Origin: Rhodothermales bacterium
GTDB lineage: Bacteria; Bacteroidota; Rhodothermia; Rhodothermales; Bin80
Length of the DNA stretch: 64,000 nt
Assembly (NCBI GenBank): GCA_951812585.1
Contig: OX638318.1
Span: forward strand, 1,304,819 to 1,368,818
Direction of reading: 5' to 3'
The position numbers were made by a program, and so were the translations under genes. This document shows, piece by piece, positions 27,150 through 37,620 of the stretch. Every line of letters starts with the position of its first letter. Position 1 is the stretch's first letter. The notes under the pieces are model-generated. The model worked only from the letters and a program-made list of their open reading frames with translations, was not told the origin of the DNA and ran no database searches.

Positions 27150-27650
27150 ATGAAACGGTCGATGCGCGCCGCTCTGCCCATCCTGCTCTTGTCAGGATGT
27201 GCGTACTACAGCTTCAGTGGAGCGTCCATACCACCCCACCTGACGACGATTGCCATTCCGCTGGCTGAGGACAACAGCGTGAGTCCGCTGACCATACTGG
27301 ATGAAACGCTCACCGAGCTCCTGGTAGATCGGTTTGTGCGCCAGACCCGGCTGACGCTGGTCGAAGATGAGGCGGAAGCCGACCTTCTGCTTACCGCACG
27401 TATCGACCGGTACACGAACGCCCCCACCTCGGTCACAGGCCAAGAGCGCGCACAGTTCAACCGAGTGTCGCTGTCTGTATCCGTGCGATATTACAACCGG
27501 GTAGACGACGAGACGCTGGAACGCAGCTTCAGCAACTTTGACGACTACGATCCGCTTGCCGGAGGCCTCGAAGCTGAGGAAGCCGCCGCCTTGAGCGCCC
27601 TGGAAAACATCGCCGACGACCTTTTCACGGCTGCGACCTCCAACTGGTAG
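27150..27650 (+). CDS. lptE: LPS-assembly lipoprotein LptE family
   Basis: A 166-residue lipoprotein. ATG 27150 begins one base after the TGA of the regulator gene; the frame is open upstream but that part is the regulator. Lipobox LLLSGC (Cys 17), followed by AYYSFSGASIPPHLTTIAIP, the typical N-terminal motif of Bacteroidota LptE. It should sit at the outer membrane and help LptD insert lipopolysaccharide. Seven bases separate it from the GT2 gene. Confidence 0.88.
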   Translation: MKRSMRAALPILLLSGCAYYSFSGASIPPHLTTIAIPLAEDNSVSPLTILDETLTELLVDRFVRQTRLTLVEDEAEADLLLTARIDRYTNAPTSVTGQERAQFNRVSLSVSVRYYNRVDDETLERSFSNFDDYDPLAGGLEAEEAAALSALENIADDLFTAATSNW

Positions 27651-27656
27651 CACGGG

Positions 27657-29126
27657 ATGATCGCCCTTCTGTATGCGGTCGCAATGGCCGTGCTGGTCTT
27701 GTACGGACTCAACCTGTTGTACCTGTCGCTCGTTCGCGTGCGGCATGACACGATGCAGGAAGACCCTATGCCACGCGCTTCGGCGCTGCCGCATAACGGC
27801 ACCGACTGGCCCACGGTCACGGTACAAGTGCCTTTATACAACGAGGCGCTCGTGGCCCACCGCATCATAGACGCGGTGGCGCACCTGACATATCCGCAGG
27901 ACCGCAAGGAGATTCAGATCCTGGACGACTCCACGGACGAGTCTACGGAAGCCGTCGTGCGCCGCGTGCGGCACTGGGCTAGGCGAGGCGTGCGCATCGC
28001 GCATGTCCGACGGGGCAGCCGGGAAGGCTACAAGGCGGGGGCGCTCGCGCACGGACTGACACACAGCCGCGGCACATTGATTGCGATGTTTGATGCTGAC
28101 TTCGTCCCTGCGCCCGACTTCTTGCTGCGCATGGTGCCCGCTTTCGATGATCCGCGGGTCGGCATGGCGCAGGCGCGCTGGGGACACCTCAATGCGGATG
28201 CCTCGCGGCTGACCCGTCTGCAGGCCTTTGCGCTCGATGGCCATTTTGCACTGGAGCAGGCCGCGCGCCATGCCGGCGCATTCTTCATGAGCTTCAACGG
28301 CACGGCGGGCATGTGGCGTCGGGCGTGTATTGACGACGCAGGCGGCTGGCAGAGCACCACGCTGACCGAGGACCTGGATCTCAGCTATCGCGCCCAGCTG
28401 AAAGGCTGGCAGTTCAGGTTTCTGCCCGAGGTGGAAACGCCCGCGGAATTGCCGCAGGACATCAACGCGTGGCGCGCGCAGCAATTTCGGTGGACCAAGG
28501 GCACCGCGGAAACCGCTATTCACCTTATGGCACGCCTCTGGCGCGCTGCTCAGCCAATGGCCGTCAAGGTGGAAGGCACACTACACCTGACTGCGCATGT
28601 GGTGTTTCCCTTTCTAGTGCTGGCCGCCCTGTTGCACGCGCCGCTCCTGGTGATGGAGCATCTCGGCATGGGGCCCGGGCCGTTGTATTTCGCGCTCATG
28701 GGCCTAAGCCTGATCGGGCTCTTGGGATTCTTTCTGGCACAACTCTTGGCCCAACGCTCGCTGTACCCGGACTGGGGTCGACGCATGCTGTTTTTTCCCA
28801 TGGTGATGGCAGGCACGATGGGGATGGCCTTGTCCAACACGCACGCCATCTGGCAGGCCGTCCGGCAGCGCCGGACCCCGTTTGAGCGCACACCCAAGCA
28901 TACGGACCAGCCCTGGTGGGCGTCCCGCTATGCCCAGCGCGCTGTCCATCCGGTCATGTTCGGCGAGGCACTGTTGGCACTATACTCCATTGCAGGCTTG
29001 ATTGTATTAGCTTTACAGGGTGCATGGGCCGCGCTACCGTTTCAGGCAGTGTTTGCACTTGCGTTCACTTTTGTGAGCTGTTGGAACGTGTTACAGGTCC
29101 GTCGCACGAATCTGCAACCTGCCTGA
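27657..29126 (+). CDS. Membrane family 2 glycosyltransferase (cellulose-synthase-like)
   Basis: A 489-residue inner-membrane glycosyltransferase. An N-terminal helix (about 3-25) precedes the GT2 domain, which has the DDSTDES block (90-96), the metal motif DAD (146-148), the catalytic TED (237-239) and QQFRW (275-279), the Q-x-x-R-W signature of processive enzymes. At least four membrane helices follow (about 300-485). It probably polymerises or transfers sugars for surface or envelope glycan. Product unknown. The start ATG is 7 bp from the lptE stop. Confidence 0.9.
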   Translation: MIALLYAVAMAVLVLYGLNLLYLSLVRVRHDTMQEDPMPRASALPHNGTDWPTVTVQVPLYNEALVAHRIIDAVAHLTYPQDRKEIQILDDSTDESTEAVVRRVRHWARRGVRIAHVRRGSREGYKAGALAHGLTHSRGTLIAMFDADFVPAPDFLLRMVPAFDDPRVGMAQARWGHLNADASRLTRLQAFALDGHFALEQAARHAGAFFMSFNGTAGMWRRACIDDAGGWQSTTLTEDLDLSYRAQLKGWQFRFLPEVETPAELPQDINAWRAQQFRWTKGTAETAIHLMARLWRAAQPMAVKVEGTLHLTAHVVFPFLVLAALLHAPLLVMEHLGMGPGPLYFALMGLSLIGLLGFFLAQLLAQRSLYPDWGRRMLFFPMVMAGTMGMALSNTHAIWQAVRQRRTPFERTPKHTDQPWWASRYAQRAVHPVMFGEALLALYSIAGLIVLALQGAWAALPFQAVFALAFTFVSCWNVLQVRRTNLQPA

Positions 29127-29131
29127 CTCTG

Positions 29132-29608
29132 ATGCACAACCCGCTGGCCGAGGCTGTCAAGCTGATCCAGTCCAGGCGACCCGAAGCGGCGCTGGTCCCT
29201 CTCCGTGCACTAACCGCACAGGACTCGCCACCTGTCGAGGCCCATTACTTGCTGGGACATGCACTGGAAGTGCTGCAACGATGGCCGGAGGCGCGCAACG
29301 CCTGGCTGGCCGCAGTGCGCCTAGCACCGGCTCACGGGCCGGGCGATTTGGACCGGATCCTTGAGCAACTGAAAACGGGCAAGCGTGCCGACATCGACGA
29401 TGCTGATCCGTTTGTTGCCCCGGACGCAACCGATGGGGACAGCGAAATAGTGACGCCGACCTGGGCCCGTGTCCTAGCCTCGCAGCGTCAGTATGAGACC
29501 GCCGCGGAAGTCTACGAGAAGCTGGCCCGGCAGCATCCAGCACAGTCCGGGAAGTTTCTGAAAGCCGCCGCTCAGATGCGCAGCCGGGGCGACGCCGAAT
29601 CGTCATGA
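29132..29608 (+). CDS. TPR-containing hypothetical protein
   Basis: A 158-residue soluble protein starting at ATG 29132, six bases after the glycosyltransferase stop. The N-terminal half has two tetratricopeptide-like helical pairs (AVKLIQSRRPEAALVPLRAL and HALEVLQRWPEARNAWLAAV), an acidic linker (DIDDADPFVAPDATDGD) and a C-terminal pair (VLASQRQYETAAEVYEKLARQ). It is likely a protein-interaction module. Its stop overlaps the next gene by 4 bp. Confidence 0.8.
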   Translation: MHNPLAEAVKLIQSRRPEAALVPLRALTAQDSPPVEAHYLLGHALEVLQRWPEARNAWLAAVRLAPAHGPGDLDRILEQLKTGKRADIDDADPFVAPDATDGDSEIVTPTWARVLASQRQYETAAEVYEKLARQHPAQSGKFLKAAAQMRSRGDAESS

Positions 29609-30780
29609 TGGTGCCGCTGCGCGGCACGCCGCGCGCGCAGCATGTGGCTGGCGTCATGAGCGGCACTTCTCTGGACGGGGTTGATGTAGTGGTCGCGCGC
29701 ATTGCACGCCGCGGCACTGACCTGGCTATTGAGCCGCTGGCTTTTACCTCTACCCCGTACAGCCCGGCCCTTCGTACGGAGTTGCTGCACGCAGCCACGC
29801 GCGAAGCGTTCCCGGTGACCGCGCTGTCGCAACTCAATGTGCGCCTGGCGCATGAGTACGCTCGCTGCGTCACCGCTACCACGGAAACTACCGGCGTAGA
29901 TGCACTCAACCTGGTCGGCTCGCATGGACAAACCGTACGCCATGTGCCCAAGGCTGCCGTGTGCGCGGGCCTGCCGGTGACTTCCACACTGCAGATTGGT
30001 GATCCTTCGGTGCTGGCCAACCTGTTGCGCGTGCCCGTGGTGGGAGACTTTCGCATGGCGGACCTGGCCCTGGGCGGCCAGGGCGCGCCCCTCGTACCAT
30101 ACTTCGACTATGTCGTCTTTGGCCACAAGACCGTGACGCGAGGACTGCTTAACATTGGCGGTATTGCCAACCTGACGGTGCTCCCTGCGGGAAAAGGCCT
30201 TAGCAGCGTATACGGCTTTGACACCGGGTGCGGCAACATGGTCATGGATGCACTGGCGCGTGCGCACTACGGCCTGCCCTATGATGAGGACGGAGCCATT
30301 GCCCGGCAAGGGCAGGTATGCACAGCGACAGTGCACGAAATCATGCAGGATGCGTACTACCATAGGCCCCCGCCCAAGTCAACAGGGCGCGAAGACTACG
30401 GACCTGCGTTTGTGCGCCGGCTGACCGCGCTCTGCAGGGGACGGCCCAGCGAAGACCTGTTGGCTACCGCCACAAAGCTGACTGCAAGCTCAGTGTTTCA
30501 CGCCTACCGGACCTATGTGGAGGACCGGCACCCGCTTGATGTCCTTATCGTGTCCGGCGGCGGCTGCCGCAACACGACCCTGATGGCGTCGCTCAAAGCG
30601 TGCTTTGCTCCCGTACCCGTCACCACATCGGATGAGCTTGGCATTGCCAGCGAATCAAAAGAAGCGTTGTGTTTCGCCGTTCTGGCCTACGAAACGATGA
30701 TGGGCAATCCCACCAGCATGCCAGGTGTTACCGGTGCCTCGCGTTCCACGATTCTTGGCAAGATCTGCTTGCCGGCGTGA
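29605..30780 (+). CDS. anmK: Anhydro-N-acetylmuramic acid kinase
   Basis: A 391-residue cytoplasmic kinase of cell-wall recycling; it converts anhMurNAc and ATP to MurNAc-6-phosphate. The N-terminal ATP-binding motif is GVMSGTSLDGVDVVVARI, and GGIANLT, FDTGCGNMVMDA and VSGGGCRNTTLM are all present, as in the family. Overlaps: ATGA with the TPR gene and GTGA with thiL, so all three are translated together. Confidence 0.93.
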   Translation: MMVPLRGTPRAQHVAGVMSGTSLDGVDVVVARIARRGTDLAIEPLAFTSTPYSPALRTELLHAATREAFPVTALSQLNVRLAHEYARCVTATTETTGVDALNLVGSHGQTVRHVPKAAVCAGLPVTSTLQIGDPSVLANLLRVPVVGDFRMADLALGGQGAPLVPYFDYVVFGHKTVTRGLLNIGGIANLTVLPAGKGLSSVYGFDTGCGNMVMDALARAHYGLPYDEDGAIARQGQVCTATVHEIMQDAYYHRPPPKSTGREDYGPAFVRRLTALCRGRPSEDLLATATKLTASSVFHAYRTYVEDRHPLDVLIVSGGGCRNTTLMASLKACFAPVPVTTSDELGIASESKEALCFAVLAYETMMGNPTSMPGVTGASRSTILGKICLPA

Positions 30781-31760
30781 AGACACTGGCGGACATCAGA
30801 GAACAGGGGCTTATCGCCCGGCTGCAGTCGCTTGTGCGCGTACCTTCCGCTGTGCTGCACGGCATTGGCGACGACGCCGCGGCGTACGACTTGGGTGCGG
30901 ACCGCGCCGTTCTCGTCACGGTGGACACGATGGTGGCCGGCGAGCACTTCCTGCCCGACAGCGCGCCGATGCGCCTCATCGGACGCAAGGCCATGTCATC
31001 GAGCGTCAGTGATATCGTCGCAATGAACGGGCAGCCGCTATGCGCCGTTGTGGCGCTCAGCGCGCCGAAGGACACAGAGATTCAGACCATTGAGGCCCTG
31101 TACCAGGGCTTGGAAGCCGCTGCTCAGGACTACAGCGTGGCGCTTGTGGGCGGCGATACTACGCGGTCTTCCGTGCTTGCTATTTCGGTCACTGTCATTG
31201 GCGAGGCCCATCGGAAGGCCATCGTGCCGCGAAGCGGTGCCATGCCCGGCGATGTGCTCTGCGTCACCGGCACACTGGGCGCTTCTCAGGCCGGACTGCA
31301 GTGGCTATTGTCGGGCCGCCTAACCGACCGGCCCGAAGCCGAAGCCGCTCTGCGGGCGCACTATGATCCGACGGCGCGAATCGATATCGTAAGGGACTGG
31401 CAGCGCCGCGGCGTGCGGCCGCATGCGCTCACCGATATCTCGGATGGCCTTGCGGCGGAAGTGCATAACCTCTGTGATGCCAGTAAATGCGGGGCGGTGC
31501 TCGACGCTGCGGCGCTGCCGGTGTCAAGCACCGCAAAAGCTGTCGCGGCGCTGCTCGGCGAGGATGCCCTGGACTACGCCCTGCACTGGGGCGAGGACTA
31601 CGAGCTCCTGTTCGCCTTGCCCGATCAGCAACTGGCCCGCCTGCATGCATCAGCGTTCACGGCCATCGGGCGCTGCACTGCTAAGTCGGAGGGTGTTCGC
31701 GTCAAAGGACGGAGCGGCCGCATCACCCCGCTGGCACGCAGAGGCTGGGAGCACTTCTAG
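30777..31760 (+). CDS. thiL: Thiamine-monophosphate kinase
   Basis: A 327-residue cytoplasmic kinase making thiamine pyrophosphate. Start GTG 30777 inside the anmK stop (GTGA). The N-terminus IREQGLIARL, the GIGDDAA motif (about 29-35) and the metal-binding DTMVAGEHF and GGDTTRS blocks are in place. It ends the co-directional run from miaB; the next gene is on the other strand. Confidence 0.93.
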   Translation: MKTLADIREQGLIARLQSLVRVPSAVLHGIGDDAAAYDLGADRAVLVTVDTMVAGEHFLPDSAPMRLIGRKAMSSSVSDIVAMNGQPLCAVVALSAPKDTEIQTIEALYQGLEAAAQDYSVALVGGDTTRSSVLAISVTVIGEAHRKAIVPRSGAMPGDVLCVTGTLGASQAGLQWLLSGRLTDRPEAEAALRAHYDPTARIDIVRDWQRRGVRPHALTDISDGLAAEVHNLCDASKCGAVLDAAALPVSSTAKAVAALLGEDALDYALHWGEDYELLFALPDQQLARLHASAFTAIGRCTAKSEGVRVKGRSGRITPLARRGWEHF

Positions 31761-31906
31761 CCCATCCCCAGTCTGGTGCGTCCCGGCCCCCCGCTGCTGT
31801 GGACATTCTGGTCGCTCTTGGGAGCCGGGCCTGCGCGGTCTTTCATCGTGTTGATCAGCCGCATTGCCGATATTCGCGTCAGGCCCGTCGGATTCAGCGC
31901 TCGCAC

Positions 31907-34408
31907 CTAATGGATCTGCGTGCAGTATTCGACAAAGAGCCCGTCCAGGACGGCCTGCTGTGCTGCGCTGCGCTGCAGCGCCCCGATCGGCGACCCTGGC
32001 GGCACTGTGAGTGCCTCATTGCCTTCGCCGAGCCTGTAGTCTCTGAGCAGATAGCGATCAATCTGGTCCAGCACCTGGCTGCGGTGCGCGCGCGTGGACT
32101 CCTCGCGCGCGCCGCCGGGGTTCTCGACGAGCCATTCGTGCAGCTCTCTGAGCTTGTGCGCAGTCATGGCGCGCACGGCCGGCGCAGCGCTTTCATTGGC
32201 CGCAAGCCTCACCAGAGCGTCGATCCATGCCTGCTGCACTACGCGTTGCAGCTCCGCTGCGTAGCGATCGCTCGGCACGGGCGCAGCCCATGTGGCATCG
32301 CTGAAGATTTCCATGATCTCCTCAAAGTCCGGCAGCGTGTCGTCAAAGTCGCTCTGGTACGTCAGCCGCGCCGCACGCGCCGGGTGCGTCACCAGGCCCA
32401 ACACCATATACGCGGCCGTCGCCGCGGGCGCATACGGATCGAATATGCGCCCGGTATGGCCGCTGAAGAGCTCCCGATGCTCTCCATGTCCCGGCGGTCT
32501 GGGCGGTATCTGCGTACGCAGGTTGGCGGGCAGCTGCAAGGCGGCAGGTTCTAGTGTTTGCGCTAATGCGACGGCCGCTGCGCGCTGCATGTCTCCCGGC
32601 ACCGGCGCAGGCAGCGGCTGCTGATCGCCTCGCAGGGCATAGGCATAATGGGCGCCGCCGAGAAGCTTCACTGTCGCCTCCACTTGGTACCGGTGTCTGA
32701 GATACAGCGGCACCAGCGCTTCCTCGAGGGTGGCCAGCGGCCGTCCCTGGCGGACCACAGCGGCGCCGAAGCGCGCCAGGGCGGCGGCGCGGACGGCCAT
32801 CTCCCGCTCCAGCGAACCAATCATCTCCTCGCCGTTGTCCCACAGGTTTGCCCTGGGGTGCGCCGCGGCAGGTCCGCGGGCATCGGCATCGGTGATGTAG
32901 TACAGCCCGCGCCTGTCGGCATCCGCAAGAATCTGCGCCAGCATGGGCGCTTCTTCGGTGCCCGGCGCAAATTCTGTGTAGCCGTATGCTATCGCAACCT
33001 TGTCCCACTCGCCAATACCTGTGGCATAGGCGTTCGTCAGATCTATGCGCCCGGCCTCATCCACAGCCGCCAGTGGGGCCGGATAGTCCATGACGGACGC
33101 ACGGCCCGTCGTGGACGAAGCAAAGTTGTGCGAAAGCCCAAGCGTGTGTCCGACCTCATGGGCCGACAGCTGCCGGATGCGTGCCAAGGACATGGCCAGC
33201 ATCGGATCCAATGAATCCGGTGCTGGCGGGTCTGTATAGGGCGCCATCAGGCCTTCCGCTATCAGATAGTCCTGACGCACGCGCAAGGAACCCAGCGACA
33301 CATGGCCCTTGATGATTTCACCTGTACGCGGGTCTGTGACGCTCGATCCGTAGCTCCACCCTCTGGTGACGCGATGGACCCACTGAATGGTGTTGTAGCG
33401 CACATCCATGGGGTCGGCGTCCTCCGGCAATAGCGCCACCCGGAAGGCGTTGGTGAAGCCGGCCGCCTCGAAGGCTTCCGCCCACCAGCGCGCGCCATCC
33501 AGCAGCGCACCGCGCACTGGCTCCGGCGTACCTGGATCCAGATAGTACACGATGGGCTCGATGGCATCGCTGACCGGAGCCGTGGGATCCTGCTTCTTCA
33601 GGCGATGTCGGCGTATAAACCGCTGCACCATGTCGTTCCCGATCGGCACCGCGTAGTCGCGATAGGACAGCGCACCGTAGCCTGAACCCGGATGGAAGGC
33701 GCGCGGCGTATACCCGTCGTCCGGCAGCCGCACCAGCGAGTGGCGCACGCGCAGCGTCACCGCGGTGGGATCAGCCGCAACGTTGCGGACCCAGGCACCG
33801 GGCTGATCCGACGTGAACGTTACCCGCGCCTCCAGCTCCGTATTGTCTGGAAATGCCTTGAGCCTCGCGGGCACGGGTGCGCTGCGACCGGCATCCAGCT
33901 TGAAGGAGCCCTGGTTGGCGCGGGCGAGCGTCTGCACGACACCGTGGCTGTCGCGCACGATGAATGATGTTGCATCCACGAGCACGCGTCCGTCAGTTTC
34001 CGCCAGGGCCGTGAACCCCCAGAGGACGCCTTCCGCGAATGCCTCTTCCACCGAACGCTGTTCAAAGGCATCGGCACCACTGGCGCGAAAGCGCAGGTTC
34101 GGCATGGCAAGCAAAACCTTGGGCCCTACGCGTTCAAACCGCACGAGTCGCGTCTGGCCCAGCTGACTGCGGTCCAGGCCAATGTCGTTCGAGCCAAGGC
34201 CCGCCGGCAGCGAAGTCACATAGATGAACGCCGCCCCCATCTGCGGCACCTCCAAGAAAACGTTGCCGCTGGCTTCGTCCCAGTAGACAGGGAAGAAGCC
34301 GTCGTGCTTTGCCATGTTCTGGGTCTTTTCTTCGATGGAGGGCAGGTCCTGGCCGTGGAGCGGCCAAACGATCAGAAGCGCCAGTACAAGCGCCAGCGTA
34401 TTGGGCAT
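31907..34408 (-). CDS. Secreted zinc metalloprotease (DUF5117/DUF4953 zincin type)
   Basis: An 833-residue exported protein. ATG 34406-34408 gives a signal peptide (MPNTLALVLALLIVWPLHGQ). The N-terminal part (from SIEEKTQNMAKHDGFFPVYW) is the DUF5117 domain. The catalytic motif HEVGHTLGLSH (HExxHxxGxxH) sits near residue 416, followed by the Met-turn-like SVMDYPAPL. The remainder resembles the C-terminal domain of this large Bacteroidota peptidase family. It is probably periplasmic or surface-located. Divergent from atpD with about 190 bp in between. Confidence 0.88.
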   Translation of the reverse strand: MPNTLALVLALLIVWPLHGQDLPSIEEKTQNMAKHDGFFPVYWDEASGNVFLEVPQMGAAFIYVTSLPAGLGSNDIGLDRSQLGQTRLVRFERVGPKVLLAMPNLRFRASGADAFEQRSVEEAFAEGVLWGFTALAETDGRVLVDATSFIVRDSHGVVQTLARANQGSFKLDAGRSAPVPARLKAFPDNTELEARVTFTSDQPGAWVRNVAADPTAVTLRVRHSLVRLPDDGYTPRAFHPGSGYGALSYRDYAVPIGNDMVQRFIRRHRLKKQDPTAPVSDAIEPIVYYLDPGTPEPVRGALLDGARWWAEAFEAAGFTNAFRVALLPEDADPMDVRYNTIQWVHRVTRGWSYGSSVTDPRTGEIIKGHVSLGSLRVRQDYLIAEGLMAPYTDPPAPDSLDPMLAMSLARIRQLSAHEVGHTLGLSHNFASSTTGRASVMDYPAPLAAVDEAGRIDLTNAYATGIGEWDKVAIAYGYTEFAPGTEEAPMLAQILADADRRGLYYITDADARGPAAAHPRANLWDNGEEMIGSLEREMAVRAAALARFGAAVVRQGRPLATLEEALVPLYLRHRYQVEATVKLLGGAHYAYALRGDQQPLPAPVPGDMQRAAAVALAQTLEPAALQLPANLRTQIPPRPPGHGEHRELFSGHTGRIFDPYAPAATAAYMVLGLVTHPARAARLTYQSDFDDTLPDFEEIMEIFSDATWAAPVPSDRYAAELQRVVQQAWIDALVRLAANESAAPAVRAMTAHKLRELHEWLVENPGGAREESTRAHRSQVLDQIDRYLLRDYRLGEGNEALTVPPGSPIGALQRSAAQQAVLDGLFVEYCTQIH

Positions 34409-34598
34409 GGTCCCTGGGAGGTTGCTGAAGTTGGACGGTGCAATGGCGTTGGATAACGGCCGCGGCCAAGACGTGAATTCGCCGTTTCTTTGCCGCAGCA
34501 CGCGTGCCGCCTGCGGCGTTAGAATACAACTCCTTCGCCAAACAGGCGTTTATATGCAGCGTCATGCCTCTTTTCCTGTCCCCAGAAGTCGCCTGTAA

Positions 34599-36092
<1,494 letters not shown>

Positions 36093-36094
36093 GC

Positions 36095-36586
36095 ATGTCC
36101 ACCACCGTGCAGGTTTCGGACACCGGGGGTACGCCGACGATCGAGGCTAAGCTGAGTGTCGTCGGACCCTTGCAGGTCTCTATCGTTTCACCGTACGGCA
36201 GCGTCTTTGAGGGCAATGCCGTGCGTGTGCAGGCCCCTGGCGCGGACGGCGGCTTGGAGATCCGCGCGCGCCATGCGCCCATGATTGCGTCGATGGCTAC
36301 GGGGGCCGTAGTGCTCACACTGCTCAACGACGAGCAGCTGACCTACGCCATCAGCGGCGGCTTCATCGAAGTCCTGGGAGATGTCGTAACGATTCTGGGT
36401 GAAACAGCCGAGCCGGCGTCAGAGATAGATTTGGAACGAGCCCGTGAGGCAGAAGCGCGCGCCCGTGGACGCCTTGCAGAGCGGGCGTCTGGCCTTGATC
36501 GCAGGCGTGCGGAGCAGGCACTCGAGCGGGCGCGCAATCGGACCCGCATCGGCATGGCGCGCGTCGGACAGCAACTGTCCGCGTAG
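36095..36586 (+). CDS. atpC: F1F0 ATP synthase subunit epsilon
   Basis: A 163-residue epsilon subunit, two bases after atpD. The typical beta-sandwich starts only at about residue 26 (LQVSIVSPYGSVFEGNAVRV), so there is an unusual N-terminal extension of about 25 residues. APGADGGLEIRARHAPMIA and AISGGFIEVLGDVVTIL are normal. The C-terminal helical hairpin (about 110-160) is rich in Arg, Glu and Ala. An internal start that removes the extension is not obvious. Confidence 0.92.
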   Translation: MSTTVQVSDTGGTPTIEAKLSVVGPLQVSIVSPYGSVFEGNAVRVQAPGADGGLEIRARHAPMIASMATGAVVLTLLNDEQLTYAISGGFIEVLGDVVTILGETAEPASEIDLERAREAEARARGRLAERASGLDRRRAEQALERARNRTRIGMARVGQQLSA

Positions 36587-36587
36587 C

Positions 36588-37439
36588 ATGATCCGGGGCG
36601 TACTGCTGGCGCTTGCGCTTTTTGTGGCATCCACTGCAACGAGTCAAGAGACCCCTGCGTGGGACCGGAGTGCCAAAGGAAAGGTGTCCTTTACACAGGC
36701 GGGGTTCTACCGGTGGCATGATGGCGGCGTAAGCTCTTTGGCGCTTAGTGCCAGCATCACGGGCGAAGCCACGCATGACGGGCACCGCTGGCGTCAAAAT
36801 CATTCCATCCATCTGGCCTATGGACTGGTCAGGCAGAACGGCCTGGCACTGCGCAAGTCAGAGGATGTCATCCATGTGCATTTGGGCTTTACCAATCCCA
36901 GCAACCCGTTCTTCGGGACCTTGCAGCCCAGTGTCACCGTCAATATCCGGAGCCAGTTTGCATCCGGGTTTGACTACAAGGAGGCAGATTCTTTGTCCGG
37001 GCGCTTCCCGCGCATTTCGGGCTTTATAGCACCCGCCACGATTGTGGAGACGGCTGGCGCCAACTATATGCCGTTTTCCTTCGCCAGTGTGGTGTTTGGG
37101 CTGGCGGCGAAGCAGACGATTGTTACAGCGCGGCCCCTTCGCGCGCGGTACAAGGTCAGGGCTAGCCGCGCCATGCGCGCGGAGCTCGGGCTCTCCGGCC
37201 TGTTTTCCATCAGCCGCGATGTCTTTAAGAATGTGCATCTGGATCATTCGGCTCAGCTTTTTGCCGCCTTCAACCAGCCCGGCAAGCCGGATCTGCTTTC
37301 AGAGACGATGGTCACCATGACGGTCAACCAGTGGCTGCAGGTCAACCTGGAATACGTGGCGAAGCTGGATCGCGATGTTGCCAAGTCGCTACAGATGAAG
37401 GAACTGATTTCGCTTGGCGTGTCTTTCCGACTGCTCTAG
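36588..37439 (+). CDS. DUF3078 family envelope protein
   Basis: A 283-residue exported protein. ATG 36588 lies one base after the atpC stop and opens a signal peptide (LLALALFVASTATSQ). The mature protein is beta-rich and follows the DUF3078 pattern: FTQAGFYRWHDGGVSSLALS, VIHVHLGFTNPSNPFF, YMPFSFASVVFG, and a C-terminal LKELISLGVSFRL-like beta strand ending in Leu, as in outer-membrane barrels. Function unknown; position after atpC suggests co-transcription. Convergent with the MFS gene. Confidence 0.8.
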   Translation: MIRGVLLALALFVASTATSQETPAWDRSAKGKVSFTQAGFYRWHDGGVSSLALSASITGEATHDGHRWRQNHSIHLAYGLVRQNGLALRKSEDVIHVHLGFTNPSNPFFGTLQPSVTVNIRSQFASGFDYKEADSLSGRFPRISGFIAPATIVETAGANYMPFSFASVVFGLAAKQTIVTARPLRARYKVRASRAMRAELGLSGLFSISRDVFKNVHLDHSAQLFAAFNQPGKPDLLSETMVTMTVNQWLQVNLEYVAKLDRDVAKSLQMKELISLGVSFRLL

Positions 37440-37620
37440 CGGGCGTCGGCCTTGCGAACACCACCGGGACGCATCCATCCGGACGCGCCAGGACTGATCC
37501 CATCCAACGCGCAGGGACTGGACCAGCGGCGTACTGCGCCGGCGGTCAGATTATCCGGGCAGCACGCCGCCGCGCGCGGCATGGTGGCAAAATCAGTTGG
37601 GCTTGGAAAATGGCGGGCGC

